A stretch of DNA of 64,000 bases from Lysinibacillus mangiferihumi (GCF_003049665.1 NZ_PYWM01000007.1:115729-179728), one strand, 5' to 3'; positions 19,924 to 29,430 are shown, counted from the first letter of the stretch. Notes: generated from the sequence alone by a model not told the origin. Translations and numbers: made by a program.

Positions 19924-20588
19924 GCAAACTCACAGTTTTTATCGTAGAAGATGATCCAATGGTGCTTGAGGTTAACAAAGGGTTTTTAAATAAAATGACT
20001 GGTTTTCAGCTTATCGGAGAGGCTGTCAACGGACGTGATGCCTACGAAAAAATCATTATTCAAAAACCTAATCTCATTTTACTTGATATGTTCTTACCAG
20101 ATATGACGGGAATGGAATTGTTTTTAAAAATTCGGGCGCAGCGTATTCCATCCGATATTATTATGATTACAGCTGCTCGTGATGCACCTACTGTACAAGA
20201 ATCCCTTCGACTTGGTGCAATCGATTATCTTATAAAACCATTTCGTTTTGATCGCTTCGAAAAAGCTTTACAACAATATCGAAACGCTACAAAAAGTTTA
20301 CTAAGCACCACGACAATTAACCAAGAGGATATTGATCAGTGGTTAGGCATCCAGCACGAAATGCTTGAACTGCCTAAAGGCTTGAACAACATTACAATGG
20401 AACAAATTTTAGGTTACTTAACAACACTTCAAGCACCTATTACTTCTGAACAGCTAGCACAAAATGTTGGCATGGCGAGAGTAACTGTCCGCAAGTACCT
20501 AGACTTTTTAGCAACAAAAGGTACAGTGCAAATCGAATTAAAATACGGAGCTGTTGGACGGCCTACAAAATACTATTCCATTAAATAA
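19920..20588 (+). CDS. Response regulator, CitB/DcuR/DctR type
   Basis: A 222-residue transcription regulator. The receiver domain has acidic pocket EDD at 10-12, phospho-acceptor Asp56 in LILLDMFLPD, Thr84 and Lys106 in YLIKPF. The C-terminal half is the helix-turn-helix of the CitB branch (ITSEQLAQNVGMARVTVRKYLDFL, then YGAVGRPTKYY). The gene overlaps the kinase gene by four bases. It presumably activates the TRAP genes that follow, from a site in the 373-base gap downstream. Confidence 0.92.
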   Translation: MSKLTVFIVEDDPMVLEVNKGFLNKMTGFQLIGEAVNGRDAYEKIIIQKPNLILLDMFLPDMTGMELFLKIRAQRIPSDIIMITAARDAPTVQESLRLGAIDYLIKPFRFDRFEKALQQYRNATKSLLSTTTINQEDIDQWLGIQHEMLELPKGLNNITMEQILGYLTTLQAPITSEQLAQNVGMARVTVRKYLDFLATKGTVQIELKYGAVGRPTKYYSIK

Positions 20589-20961
20589 TGGCATCCTGCG
20601 CAATTTCTCCACGTTTCTGATTACTAATAGCAATGAATAAGAATCTGCTCGCTTTTTGTGGGTAAGCAACAAGCATAGCAATATCCACGTTCTCTTCAGG
20701 ATTTTGCTATGCTATCGTTTCCCATGCAAGACGTGCAGATTCTTTTCTTTGGAGAAGTTTTTTAGCATTAAAGCATTTCAATTCACTTACCTAGACATAA
20801 AAAATAAGTACGTCCTCTGTTTTGTAACAGTTTATTAAAATAATAAATTGTTATATACCATAAATACCAAAATGTTCATTAATACCATAATATTGAGTAT
20901 TTCAATAAATACAATACAATAAAAAGCGTTCACATCTTCAATAGATTAGAGGTGAATTTAT
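20589..20961. promoter_or_regulatory. Gap before the TRAP genes with a long nested hairpin
   Basis: Outer arms AAGAATCTGC (20639-20648) and GCAGATTCTT (20735-20744) pair perfectly. Inner arms AGCATAGCAATATCC (20672-20686) and GGATTTTGCTATGCT (20699-20713) pair with one mismatch. The right outer arm runs into TTTTCTTT, so the whole could stop transcription leaving the regulator gene. From 20840 to 20940 it is very AT-rich and probably holds the dctP promoter. No response-regulator box is identified. Confidence 0.6.
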
Positions 20962-22005
20962 ATGTGGCGCAATCGTATTCTCAAACAATTTGTGAGCGTT
21001 CTCATTCTACTGACAGCGCTGTTAGTTTCCTGTCAGCAACAAGATTACCCTACAGACAATGAGCAATTAAGTCATGAAGAACAAATTGTTATTCGCTTTT
21101 CACATGTAGTTGGTGAAAACACACCAAAGGGAATGGCGGCAGTAAAGTTTGCCGAGCTCATTAAACAACGAAGTAATGGTCATGTAGAAATTCAAGTCTT
21201 TCCAAATGGTGTTCTTTATAAAGACGGTGAAGAAATGAATGCACTTTTACGTGGAGATATTCAAATGATTGCACCAGCCATTTCAAAAATCACTACACTC
21301 GTTCCCGAATGGTCAGTGATGGACTTACCCTATGCATTTAAAAATGCCGAAGAAGTACATTCATACATTGATAGTGAAGTAGGTCAATCATTAATGAAAA
21401 AATTAAATGACCATAATCTGTTTTCAATGGGTGTTTGGGATAGTGGATTCAAACAATTGAGTAACAGTATCCGCCCTATCCAAGATGTCTCTGACTTAAA
21501 AGACTTACGAATGCGCATCATGCCAAGTGATATTTTAGCAGAGCAATTTTCAAGTGTTGGTGCCTATCCAAAACGCATAGATTTCAACACGGTCTTCCAT
21601 CAACTACAAAAAGGCAATGTAGATGGACAGGAAAATACTTTAACAAATATTACAAGTAAAAATCTCCATTCCTTACAAGACTACTTAAGCATTAGTAATC
21701 ATGGTTATTTAGGTTATTTGCTACTGATGAACAATGAGTTCTGGCAATCCTTACCGAAGGATGTTCAAACATTGCTTATTGAAACGCTTGCAGAGGTACA
21801 AGAATGGGAATGGCAACTGGCAGAAAATCTCACAACAGAACGTTTGCAAGAAATGGAAGCTTGTAGTTGTATCAATATTCATTACTTTACAGATGAAGAT
21901 GTTCAGCAATGGGAATCTGCATTTGAACCAGTGTATGAGTATTACGCAAATAACTATAGCAAGAAATATATACTTGCACTTCCAAAAAACCAATCACGTC
22001 ATTAA
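20962..22005 (+). CDS. TRAP-type substrate-binding lipoprotein (DctP family), first copy
   Basis: A 347-residue lipoprotein: signal helix then ALLVSC, with Cys24 as the likely lipidation site. IRFSHVVGENTPKGMAAVKFAELI is the typical DctP start and GNVDGQENTLTN the conserved C-terminal-lobe motif. The conserved arginine that clamps the substrate carboxylate is probably in LKDLRMRIMPSD. It is clearly paralogous to the next gene but more diverged (PKRIDFNTVFHQLQKG). In Bacillus, a binding protein can also act as co-sensor for DctS, so this copy might inform the kinase rather than feed the pump. Confidence 0.88.
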   Translation: MWRNRILKQFVSVLILLTALLVSCQQQDYPTDNEQLSHEEQIVIRFSHVVGENTPKGMAAVKFAELIKQRSNGHVEIQVFPNGVLYKDGEEMNALLRGDIQMIAPAISKITTLVPEWSVMDLPYAFKNAEEVHSYIDSEVGQSLMKKLNDHNLFSMGVWDSGFKQLSNSIRPIQDVSDLKDLRMRIMPSDILAEQFSSVGAYPKRIDFNTVFHQLQKGNVDGQENTLTNITSKNLHSLQDYLSISNHGYLGYLLLMNNEFWQSLPKDVQTLLIETLAEVQEWEWQLAENLTTERLQEMEACSCINIHYFTDEDVQQWESAFEPVYEYYANNYSKKYILALPKNQSRH

Positions 22006-22061
22006 CTTGGGTTTAAAGGGGATCCTTTCAACTATAATCAAAACTTTAAGGGGGATTTGAC

Positions 22062-23108
22062 ATGAAAAAATGGCTTCTTATGTCACTGATGGCTGTGCTT
22101 GTACTAGCATTAGCCGCGTGTGGTGGCGACAAAAAAGAAACAGCCTCTGCTCCAGCAGCTGAAGGTGATGGTGGTTATACAAAAGATAAACCGCTTGTTA
22201 TTAAATTTTCTCACGTTACATCAATTGACAGTGTTAAAGGAAAAGCTGCCGATGCTTTTGCAAAATTAGTTGAGGAGAAAACTGACGGGAAAGTGAAAGT
22301 TGAAGTTTATCCTTCTTCTCAATTATATGGCGATAATGATGAACTGGATGCATTAGTATCTGGAAACGTACATATGATTGCTCCATCTGTTACAAAAATG
22401 GTGAAAATTGACCCTCGTTGGCAATACGTAGACATGCCTTACCTTTTTGAAAACGAAGAGCATGTTCGTAAATTCTTTGATTCTGACGTAGCAAAAACCA
22501 TTCTTGAATCCGATCAATTAGCGGCAAATGATATTAAAGGTTTAGTATTCTGGGAAAATGGCTTTAAACATTTTTCAAATAACAAACACCCACTTGTAAA
22601 TGTTGAAGATTTTAAAGGTTTAAAATTCCGTGCACAAGCAGGGAAAGTTCTTGAAGCACAATTTAAAGCTTTACATGCTGGCTCAGCCACGATTTCATTC
22701 GGTGAAACCTACGCTGCTCTGCAACAAGGAACTGTAGATGGACAAGAAAATACGTTCAACAACTTCGATACTCAAAAATACCAAGAAGTTCAAAAGTACT
22801 TCTCTGTATCTGAACACGGTCGTCTTGACTACGCTATCTTTGTGAACAAACCTTTCTGGGATAAAATTCCTAGCGATTTATTAAAAGCGGTTGAAGATTC
22901 TTTAGATGAGGCTACAACGTTAGCTTGGGATTTAGCTGCTGAAGAAAACGCAAAATCGTATGAAAACATTAAGAACTCTGGCATTGAAGTGGTTGAATTA
23001 ACAGCTGCTCAAAAAGAGGCTATCAAAGCTGAACTTGAACCCGTTTACGAAGAGTTTGGCAAAGCGATTACTGAAGATTTAATTAATGGTATTCGTGATT
23101 TAAAATAA
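22062..23108 (+). CDS. dctP: TRAP dicarboxylate transporter substrate-binding protein DctP
   Basis: A 348-residue lipoprotein with signal MKKWLLMSLMAVLVLALAAC and lipidated Cys20. IKFSHVTSIDSVKGKAADAF, FKGLKFRAQAGKVLEAQF (substrate arginine) and GTVDGQENTFNNF are the DctP motifs. It should capture C4-dicarboxylates outside the membrane and pass them to DctQM. The ribosome site AAGGGGG lies before the ATG. A hairpin terminator follows before dctQ, which would raise its level over the membrane subunits. Confidence 0.92.
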   Translation: MKKWLLMSLMAVLVLALAACGGDKKETASAPAAEGDGGYTKDKPLVIKFSHVTSIDSVKGKAADAFAKLVEEKTDGKVKVEVYPSSQLYGDNDELDALVSGNVHMIAPSVTKMVKIDPRWQYVDMPYLFENEEHVRKFFDSDVAKTILESDQLAANDIKGLVFWENGFKHFSNNKHPLVNVEDFKGLKFRAQAGKVLEAQFKALHAGSATISFGETYAALQQGTVDGQENTFNNFDTQKYQEVQKYFSVSEHGRLDYAIFVNKPFWDKIPSDLLKAVEDSLDEATTLAWDLAAEENAKSYENIKNSGIEVVELTAAQKEAIKAELEPVYEEFGKAITEDLINGIRDLK

Positions 23109-23120
23109 GTGCTTTAAATT

Positions 23121-23156
23121 GAGTGTCGATGACTTATCGACACTCACTCTTTTTCT
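23121..23156 (+). terminator. Hairpin between dctP and dctQ
   Basis: GAGTGTCGAT at 23121-23130 pairs exactly with ATCGACACTC at 23136-23145, followed by ACTCTTTTTCTT. A partly leaky terminator would explain more DctP than DctQM. Confidence 0.82.
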
Positions 23157-23263
23157 TAAAGTAAATCGCTTACAATATTTTGAAAAATTGATAGAAAGAA
23201 TGAATTCTCGTTTTACTTTATAAATCGGAAAATACTATTATCATATTTTAAGGAGGCATCCGC

Positions 23264-23761
23264 ATGAATATTTTACATAAACTATGGGGGTATCTAGAGG
23301 AAATCCTTGCTGGATTCTTTTTCGTAGCTGGTATTGCACTGATCTTCTACGGTGTAATGATGCGTTATATTTTTAATGAACCCCAAGCTTGGGTAGAAGA
23401 ATTAGCACGTTACGCAATTATTTGGGGAACATTTCTTGGCTTTGGTTTAGCACTTCGTCACAATCAGCACATTCAAGTAGATATTTTATACGATAAATTA
23501 AAACCATCCCAGAAACGAATTTTAGATTTAGTGGCAACATGCTTAAGCATCGTCTTTTGTTTCATTTATACGTACTATGGATTTATTTTAGTTGAAAACC
23601 GCTATACATCAGGTATGGTATCACTAGACATCGGCATTCCTATGTGGGTAGTCTACTTAGTATTGCCGATTTCAGGTGTATTATTTTTACTACGATTTGT
23701 AGAAAGATTAGTCAATATTTTAAGAGGAAAGGACGAAGAATATGCTAATCCTCTTACTTAG
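23264..23761 (+). CDS. dctQ: TRAP transporter small membrane subunit DctQ
   Basis: A 165-residue protein with four membrane helices, including ILAGFFFVAGIALIFYGVMMRYIF and the DctQ motif AWVEELARYAIIWGTFLGFG with LALRHNQHIQVD. It binds DctM in the membrane. AAGGAGG precedes the ATG. The gene overlaps dctM by 20 bases. Confidence 0.93.
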   Translation: MNILHKLWGYLEEILAGFFFVAGIALIFYGVMMRYIFNEPQAWVEELARYAIIWGTFLGFGLALRHNQHIQVDILYDKLKPSQKRILDLVATCLSIVFCFIYTYYGFILVENRYTSGMVSLDIGIPMWVVYLVLPISGVLFLLRFVERLVNILRGKDEEYANPLT

Positions 23762-25010
23762 TTTCTTTATTTTATTATTTTTACGTGTACCTGTCGCAGT
23801 CAGCTTAGCGCTTTCAACGATTTTAGTGTTCTTCCAAATTGATTTCAATATGAATATGATTCCACAGCGTATTTTCACAGCTCTCGATTCATTCCCGATG
23901 ATGGCTATTCCGGGATTCGTTCTTGCAGGTGTACTTATGGCACGTGGGGGCATTTCTAAGTATTTAATAGAAGCATTACGCGCTTGGATTGGACATCTTC
24001 CTGGCGGTCTCGCAGTTGTAACCATTGTTGCCTGTGCGATATTCGCAGCCATTTCGGGTTCTTCCCCTGCTACGGCTGCTGCTATCGGTTCCATTATGAT
24101 TCCTGCCATGATTTCAGCTGGCTATAAAAAGCGTTACTCTATGGGACTTGTAGCTGCTGGTGGTACACTAGGCATTTTAATTCCTCCAAGTGTTCCTTTA
24201 ATCATTTATGGTATAACTTCCGAGCAATCTATCGGTGAATTATTTATGGCTGGAGTTATTCCAGGTCTTGCGTTAACTGGTATTTTAATCGTTGCTGCTA
24301 TCTTCTATGCAAAACGCAATGGGTTTAAAGGCGATGAGCCGGCATCTTGGGAAGAACGCTGGCGGAAATCACTAAAGGCCATTTGGGGTGGCTTCTTACC
24401 GTTTTTAATTTTAGGAACGATCTATTCTGGCGTTGTCACACCTACTGAATCTGCTGTGATTGCAGTATTTTACGGATTAGTCGTGTCACTATTTATCTAT
24501 CGTGAAATGAAGTTAAAAGACTTCCGTGAAGTATTAGTAGAGTCTATTAATATTACAGCGATGATTTTCTTAATTATCGGTGCTGCGTCTTTATTCGGTT
24601 TATATTTAACGAACGCACAAGTTCCTCAACAAGTTGGTGCTTGGATTGCGGAAAGTGACTTGAACAAATGGATTTTCATGATTATCGTCAATATTTTATT
24701 CTTTATCATGGGGATGTTCTTAGAAGCAGTATCCATTATTCTCATAACGCTACCAATCTTGCTACCAATCCTTGTTCATTTTGATATCAACCTTATTCAC
24801 TTTGCGATTATTATGACAATCAATATGGAGCTTGGTATGATTACACCTCCTGTCGGTCTAAATCTCTTTGTAGTAAGTGGTATTGCGAAGGAAAAACTCG
24901 GAGAAGTAGTCAAAGGAGTTATTCCATTTATTATATTAATGATTGTGTTCTTAGCACTCGTTATCATTCTTCCACAAATATCACTTTGGCTACCAGAACA
25001 AATGAAATAA
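23742..25010 (+). CDS. dctM: TRAP transporter large permease DctM
   Basis: A 422-residue permease that couples substrate import to an ion gradient. Family motifs include PMMAIPGFVLAGVLMARGG, FAAISGSSPATAAAIGSIMIP, GGTLGILIPPSVPLIIYG and ELGMITPPVGLNLFVVSG. The start lies inside dctQ, so the two are co-translated. Its stop codon is followed one base later by a paired REP-like repeat. Confidence 0.94.
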   Translation: MLILLLSFFILLFLRVPVAVSLALSTILVFFQIDFNMNMIPQRIFTALDSFPMMAIPGFVLAGVLMARGGISKYLIEALRAWIGHLPGGLAVVTIVACAIFAAISGSSPATAAAIGSIMIPAMISAGYKKRYSMGLVAAGGTLGILIPPSVPLIIYGITSEQSIGELFMAGVIPGLALTGILIVAAIFYAKRNGFKGDEPASWEERWRKSLKAIWGGFLPFLILGTIYSGVVTPTESAVIAVFYGLVVSLFIYREMKLKDFREVLVESINITAMIFLIIGAASLFGLYLTNAQVPQQVGAWIAESDLNKWIFMIIVNILFFIMGMFLEAVSIILITLPILLPILVHFDINLIHFAIIMTINMELGMITPPVGLNLFVVSGIAKEKLGEVVKGVIPFIILMIVFLALVIILPQISLWLPEQMK

Positions 25011-25011
25011 C

Positions 25012-25065
25012 GTGCCAGGCACCGAAACTATTCTGAATTTTCGAATTCGTTTAGGTGCCTGACAC
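25012..25065. repeat. Inverted pair of REP-like repeats
   Basis: GTGCCAGGCAC at 25012-25022 and GTGCCTGACAC at 25055-25065 face each other with tails inward. Between them GAATT, loop TTCG, AATTC forms an inner hairpin. The 54-base unit fills exactly the gap between the dctM stop and the stop of the convergent gene at 25066. Members of the family described in the findings. Confidence 0.82.
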
Positions 25066-26004
25066 TTAAAAAATCCAAATAAGGAAAACGATAAATATAA
25101 TAGTTGTGTAAGTTGTAGTTGTTAATGCTACGTAATGTCTTTTTTCATGTCTGCCAAAATAATATTCGATTGCTAAATTAGGTAACAATATAACTAAAAT
25201 GAGCACAAAGTCAGCAGCAATAAATATAATCCATGATTTTAAGTTAAATATACATAGCACAATTACATTGATAAACTTATTAAGATATACGACTTTCTTA
25301 TGATTGTCACTTACATACTTCGGCTCTTTTGGAATATGGAATTTCCAGCGAACGGCTCTCTCCGCTACCCAAGCCCCTAGCCAAATGAAACCAATCCATA
25401 CGAGAAAGACCAAAAAGTTAAAGTCCAATTTCTTAAAATTAAAGTCTGTAAATGCGGATATAGCCTCCCCATCATTGACCTCATAAAATTTATTGGTTTT
25501 TATATCGAGAAAGGCAAATTTGTCATCACTTTTAAACATCTGGAGCTTTACCACTTGCCCATTACTAAATTCTATCCATAAATTATTAATCAAGTAATAC
25601 TCCTCTGATTTTTGTCTTACCACTGCCTTTTGAAGCATGTTCTCAAACAGCTTTGTCTCAGTCCCTTTTGCGTACTCTTGTTGCCCTATTACCCAACCTG
25701 TTCTCCCCGCTTTAAATGAATCTTCATACCAATTTTGTGCAATTGACAACTGCTGTATTTCTTCATCTTGCGCTAGTTCAACAATTGAGGCATGCTGTAC
25801 ATATTCCGTTTGCTGCCATGGCCCACTCGCAATCAAAAAAAGTAGCGTCACCATTATCCCTACAATTATTGCAGGATATTGCCATTTGCTATTTTGTTTG
25901 TACTGTTGTTGTGCGGCTTGGTGCACAATGCGCTCCTTTAATCCTTTCGTAAAACGCGGTGTTTCGCCTATTTCCTCATTCAGCTTTTTTTTAAAAGATG
26001 TCAT
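25066..26004 (-). CDS. Membrane protein, probable partner (anti-sigma candidate) of the ECF sigma factor
   Basis: A 312-residue protein. A charged cytoplasmic N-terminus (EEIGETPRFTKGLKERIVHQAAQQQ) is followed by a membrane helix at about 43-63, an external region to about 195, and three further helices near 200-220, 248-270 and 285-310. It starts inside the sigma gene (14-base overlap), with GGAGGTG before its ATG. That layout and an N-terminal cytosolic tail ahead of a membrane helix are usual for anti-sigma factors, but there is no His-Cys zinc motif and I cannot name a family. Function inferred from position. Confidence 0.6.
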   Translation of the reverse strand: MTSFKKKLNEEIGETPRFTKGLKERIVHQAAQQQYKQNSKWQYPAIIVGIMVTLLFLIASGPWQQTEYVQHASIVELAQDEEIQQLSIAQNWYEDSFKAGRTGWVIGQQEYAKGTETKLFENMLQKAVVRQKSEEYYLINNLWIEFSNGQVVKLQMFKSDDKFAFLDIKTNKFYEVNDGEAISAFTDFNFKKLDFNFLVFLVWIGFIWLGAWVAERAVRWKFHIPKEPKYVSDNHKKVVYLNKFINVIVLCIFNLKSWIIFIAADFVLILVILLPNLAIEYYFGRHEKRHYVALTTTTYTTIIFIVFLIWIF

Positions 26005-26512
26005 CGCCTAGCACCTCCCAATCGCTTCGTTCGAGTTTGTTTTGTAACAGTTGTCTCGCTCTACGTAACCTAGTTTTCACAGTATTTTCTGTATTACCTA
26101 GTACCTCTGCAATTTCACGTACTTTTAATTCCTGATAATAATAAAGAATCAATACTTCTCGATAAGTAATAGGTAACTCAAATAATGCTGCTTGCAATGT
26201 AACTCGTTCCGCTGCTTTAATAACATCACTTTCTGGCGTTCTTTTACTAATACCAAAATGAAATTTGCTAAATAATTGATGGCGTTTATTTTTCCAGCTT
26301 CTTAAATAATCATGACTTTTATGTACTGTAATTTTTACTAAATAAGTTTTAAGCGAAGCTCTTTGTTCAAAGCGATGCTGTTGCAAATAGTAGGCGAGAA
26401 ATACATCCTGTACGATTTCTTCTGCAATCGACCAGTCTCGTACATATAAATAGGCCACACGAAGGCAATACTCGCCGTGCTCTTCCATAATGGCTGTTAA
26501 ATGCTCACTCAC
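25991..26512 (-). CDS. ECF-type RNA polymerase sigma factor
   Basis: A 173-residue sigma-70 family protein. Region 2 is around residues 5-70 (EYCLRVAYLYVRDWSIAEEIVQDVFLAYY, then TYLVKITVHKSHDYLRSW) and region 4 near 115-165 (LPITYREVLILYYYQELKVREIAEVLGNTENTVKTRLRRAR). I chose GTG at 26512 (VSEHLTAIMEE) because AAAGGAGGGG lies just before it; the frame extends to 26533 but an ATG there would precede that site. It overlaps the membrane partner gene. The inducing signal is unknown. Confidence 0.88.
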   Translation of the reverse strand: MSEHLTAIMEEHGEYCLRVAYLYVRDWSIAEEIVQDVFLAYYLQQHRFEQRASLKTYLVKITVHKSHDYLRSWKNKRHQLFSKFHFGISKRTPESDVIKAAERVTLQAALFELPITYREVLILYYYQELKVREIAEVLGNTENTVKTRLRRARQLLQNKLERSDWEVLGDDIF

Positions 26513-26573
26513 TAGAGCCCCTCCTTTATTCATTCATCCTATAGTCGTAAAATTTTTAAAGTTGGTTTCACTT

Positions 26574-26613
26574 TAACAAAAAAAGTGCCCCTGTTTTGGA
26601 CACTTTTTTCGTA
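26574..26613. terminator. Bidirectional terminator
   Basis: AAAAAAGTGCCC pairs with a GGACACTTTTTT arm around CTGTTTT. It lies upstream of the sigma gene, so on the minus strand it would insulate that gene from transcription arriving from the right. Confidence 0.8.
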
Positions 26614-26648
26614 GCATCGTTTTAAAACTTTAGAATCGTCCCTATTTC

Positions 26649-26880
26649 TTATATTTTAATTTGCTTAGAGCTGTTTTCTATTTCGCCCATAACTGACGTT
26701 AACTTATAAACATTGCTATTTTGGGTTGCATGCTTGTGCCATATTTTCCGCTCTATATGATTAATCTGTTGGCGCTGATGCTTGTACTTCATAATTGGGC
26801 TACATTCGATGTAGCATCTATCATAGGTTGAACCCCTGCCATCTTTTCTTCCCATTATATTGTTAGCAGGTTGCTGTTCG
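26649..26880 (-). pseudogene. Possible decayed fragment of a methyl-accepting chemotaxis protein
   Basis: No intact gene is visible, but short pieces in shifting frames look like an MCP signalling domain. MAGVQPMIDATSNVAQL starts at 26842 and stops at 26789. In the next frame TSVMGEIENSSKQIKI ends at 26649. These recall the helical MCP segments 'GVQRIADATSNVAEL' and 'MGEIE.SSKQI', from memory. A 101-residue frame spans the area to 26954, but its start falls next to the leuS terminator, has no ribosome site, and its first half lacks protein character. Treat as a remnant at best. Confidence 0.35.
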
Positions 26881-26956
26881 CTTCCTTTCCGCCCAATCCC
26901 TCTATCCATCCATCGTTCATCCAATGCATGTAATGTTCCTATTCCCAACGACATTT

Positions 26957-27003
26957 ATAAAAAAAGCCGTGAAGTACGCTTATTACAACGTATTTCACGG
27001 CTC
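26957..27003 (-). terminator. Terminator of leuS
   Basis: AGCCGTGAAATACG on the minus strand pairs with CGTACTTCACGGCT and is followed by TTTTTTT. Confidence 0.92.
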
Positions 27004-27012
27004 TTTGTTTAA

Positions 27013-29430
27013 TTATTTAACAACAATATTAACAAGCTTTCCTGGGATAACAATAATTTTCACCAAGTCTTTGCCCGCCATATATTCTTGTACTTTTTCA
27101 TCGGCTAATGCTACTTTTTCAATTTCTTCTTTTGAAGCATCTTTTGCTACGATAATTTTCGCACGTACTTTACCTGCCACTTGAACAGCAACTTCCACTT
27201 CATCGTCCACAAGCTTAGACTCATCATACGCTGGCCATTCTTCATAAGATAATGTATTTTCATGACCTAATAGTTGCCATAGCTCTTCAGCAATATGCGG
27301 AGCGATTGGTGCTAGTATTTTCACAAATCCTTCAGCATAGGCTGTTGGAAGTACTTCTGCTTTGTAGCAGTCATTAATAAAGACCATCATTTGTGAAATA
27401 GCAGTATTGAAGCGAATCCCTTCGTAGTCTTCTGTCACTTTTTTCACTGTTTGGTGATATGACTTTTCTAAAAACTTATCGTCTGAAGTTTGCACTTTCG
27501 CTGATAGCGTACCTTCTTCTTCGTTGACAAACAAACGCCAGATGCGGTCTAAGAAACGACGAGCACCGTCTAAACCATTAGTAGACCATGCAACTGAAGC
27601 CTCTAATGGACCCATAAACATTTCATAAAGTCGTAGTGTATCTGCACCGTGTGACTCTATGATTTCATCAGGGTTCACGACATTACCTTTTGATTTAGAC
27701 ATTTTTTCATTACCTTCACCAAGAATCATACCTTGGTTAAATAATTTTTGGAATGGCTCTTTCGTGTGCACTACCCCTAAATCGTATAGTACTTTGTGCC
27801 AGAAGCGCGCGTATAGTAAATGCAATACGGCATGCTCTGCTCCACCAATATAAATATCAACTGGTAACCAACGTTTTAGTAACTCTGGATCAGCAATTGC
27901 TTCTTTGTTGTTAGGGTCAATATATCGTAGGAAGTACCAGCTAGAACCTGCCCATTGTGGCATTGTATTGGTTTCACGACGACCTTTTTTGCCTGTTTCA
28001 TGATTTACAACATTTACCCAATCCGTAATATTCGCTAATGGTGATTCCCCTGTTCCAGATGGACGAATATTATCTGTTTTTGGAAGCATTAATGGTAACT
28101 CTGCTTCTGGCACTGGAGTTGTTGTACCATCTTCCCAATGGATCATTGGGATTGGCTCACCCCAATAACGTTGACGAGAGAATAGCCAGTCACGAAGACG
28201 ATAAGATATCTTTTTCTCCCCTACACCTTTTTCCTCTAACCATTCAATCGCCTTAGCAATACCATCTGCTTTATTTAAACCATCAAGGAAATCAGAGTTA
28301 ATGTGCTGACCGTCACCTGTAAATGCTTCTTTGTCGATATCTCCACCTTCAAGTACAGCAACGATGTCTAAACCAAACTCTTTAGCAAATTCATAATCAC
28401 GTTCGTCATGCGCAGGAACAGCCATAATCGCACCAGTTCCGTACGTAGCTAGCACATAATCAGCAATCCAAATCGGTACTTTTTTGCCGTTAATCGGATT
28501 TACTGCATAAGCGCCTGTAAATACACCTGTTTTTTCTTTGGCTAAATCTGTACGCTCTAAGTCTGATTTCATTTTTACTTTTTCAAGATATGCATTGACA
28601 GCAGCTTGTTGTTCAGCTGTTGTAATTTCAGCCACTAGTTTATGCTCTGGCGCAAGCACTGTATATGTTGCACCGAATAGCGTATCAGGGCGTGTTGTAA
28701 ATACCGTAAAGTTTTTGTCCGACCCATCGATGCTAAATGTTACTTCTGCACCCTCTGAACGGCCAATCCAGTTACGTTGCATGTCTTTAATGGATTCTGG
28801 CCAATCTACTTCTTCTAAATCGTCGATTAAACGATCCGCATAAGCTGTAATTCTAAGCATCCATTGTTTCATTGGACGACGTTCTACTGGATGTCCGCCA
28901 CGTTCAGACTTCCCATCGATAACTTCTTCATTCGCTAGCACTGTACCTAAAGCTGGGCACCAGTTTACCGCCACTTCATCTACATAAGCTAAGCCCTTTT
29001 TATATAATTGAATGAAAATCCATTGTGTCCATTTGTAGTATTCTGGATCTGTAGTGTTAATTTCACGATCCCAGTCATAACTAAAGCCTAACTCTTGAAT
29101 TTGACGTTTAAATGTCGCAATATTTTTTGCTGTAAATTCTGCTGGGTCATTCCCAGTATCAAGTGCATATTGCTCGGCAGGTAATCCAAAAGCATCCCAT
29201 CCCATCGGATGCAGAACATTAAAGCCTTGCATACGTTTGAAACGTGAAAGGATATCTGTCGCTGTATAACCTTCTGGATGTCCTACGTGAAGTCCCGCTC
29301 CTGATGGGTAAGGGAACATATCAAGCGCATAAAATTTCGGTTTATCCATTTCATTTTCTGTTTTGAATGTTTTGTTGACATCCCAATACTGTTGCCACTT
29401 TTTTTCAATTTGTTGATGATTAAAGCTCAT
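27013..29430 (-). CDS. leuS: Leucyl-tRNA synthetase
   Basis: An 805-residue class I synthetase charging tRNA-Leu. The HIGH-type motif is [17 protein letters not shown] near residue 40, the editing domain has [12 protein letters not shown] and [15 protein letters not shown], and [13 protein letters not shown] near 580 is the KMSKS loop. The length is normal for bacteria. AAGGAGG precedes the ATG, and a leucine T-box lies in the 300-base leader, so expression should rise when tRNA-Leu is uncharged. Confidence 0.98.
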   Translation of the reverse strand: MSFNHQQIEKKWQQYWDVNKTFKTENEMDKPKFYALDMFPYPSGAGLHVGHPEGYTATDILSRFKRMQGFNVLHPMGWDAFGLPAEQYALDTGNDPAEFTAKNIATFKRQIQELGFSYDWDREINTTDPEYYKWTQWIFIQLYKKGLAYVDEVAVNWCPALGTVLANEEVIDGKSERGGHPVERRPMKQWMLRITAYADRLIDDLEEVDWPESIKDMQRNWIGRSEGAEVTFSIDGSDKNFTVFTTRPDTLFGATYTVLAPEHKLVAEITTAEQQAAVNAYLEKVKMKSDLERTDLAKEKTGVFTGAYAVNPINGKKVPIWIADYVLATYGTGAIMAVPAHDERDYEFAKEFGLDIVAVLEGGDIDKEAFTGDGQHINSDFLDGLNKADGIAKAIEWLEEKGVGEKKISYRLRDWLFSRQRYWGEPIPMIHWEDGTTTPVPEAELPLMLPKTDNIRPSGTGESPLANITDWVNVVNHETGKKGRRETNTMPQWAGSSWYFLRYIDPNNKEAIADPELLKRWLPVDIYIGGAEHAVLHLLYARFWHKVLYDLGVVHTKEPFQKLFNQGMILGEGNEKMSKSKGNVVNPDEIIESHGADTLRLYEMFMGPLEASVAWSTNGLDGARRFLDRIWRLFVNEEEGTLSAKVQTSDDKFLEKSYHQTVKKVTEDYEGIRFNTAISQMMVFINDCYKAEVLPTAYAEGFVKILAPIAPHIAEELWQLLGHENTLSYEEWPAYDESKLVDDEVEVAVQVAGKVRAKIIVAKDASKEEIEKVALADEKVQEYMAGKDLVKIIVIPGKLVNIVVK

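Noticed and set aside
21734..22060. A 108-residue frame overlapping the first dctP gene
   Set aside because: Out of frame with a clear lipoprotein gene; no start signal.
26649..26954. A 101-residue minus-strand reading frame as an intact gene
   Set aside because: Its start lies beside the leuS terminator without a ribosome site, and protein-like content appears in more than one frame, so it is recorded as a possible decayed fragment.
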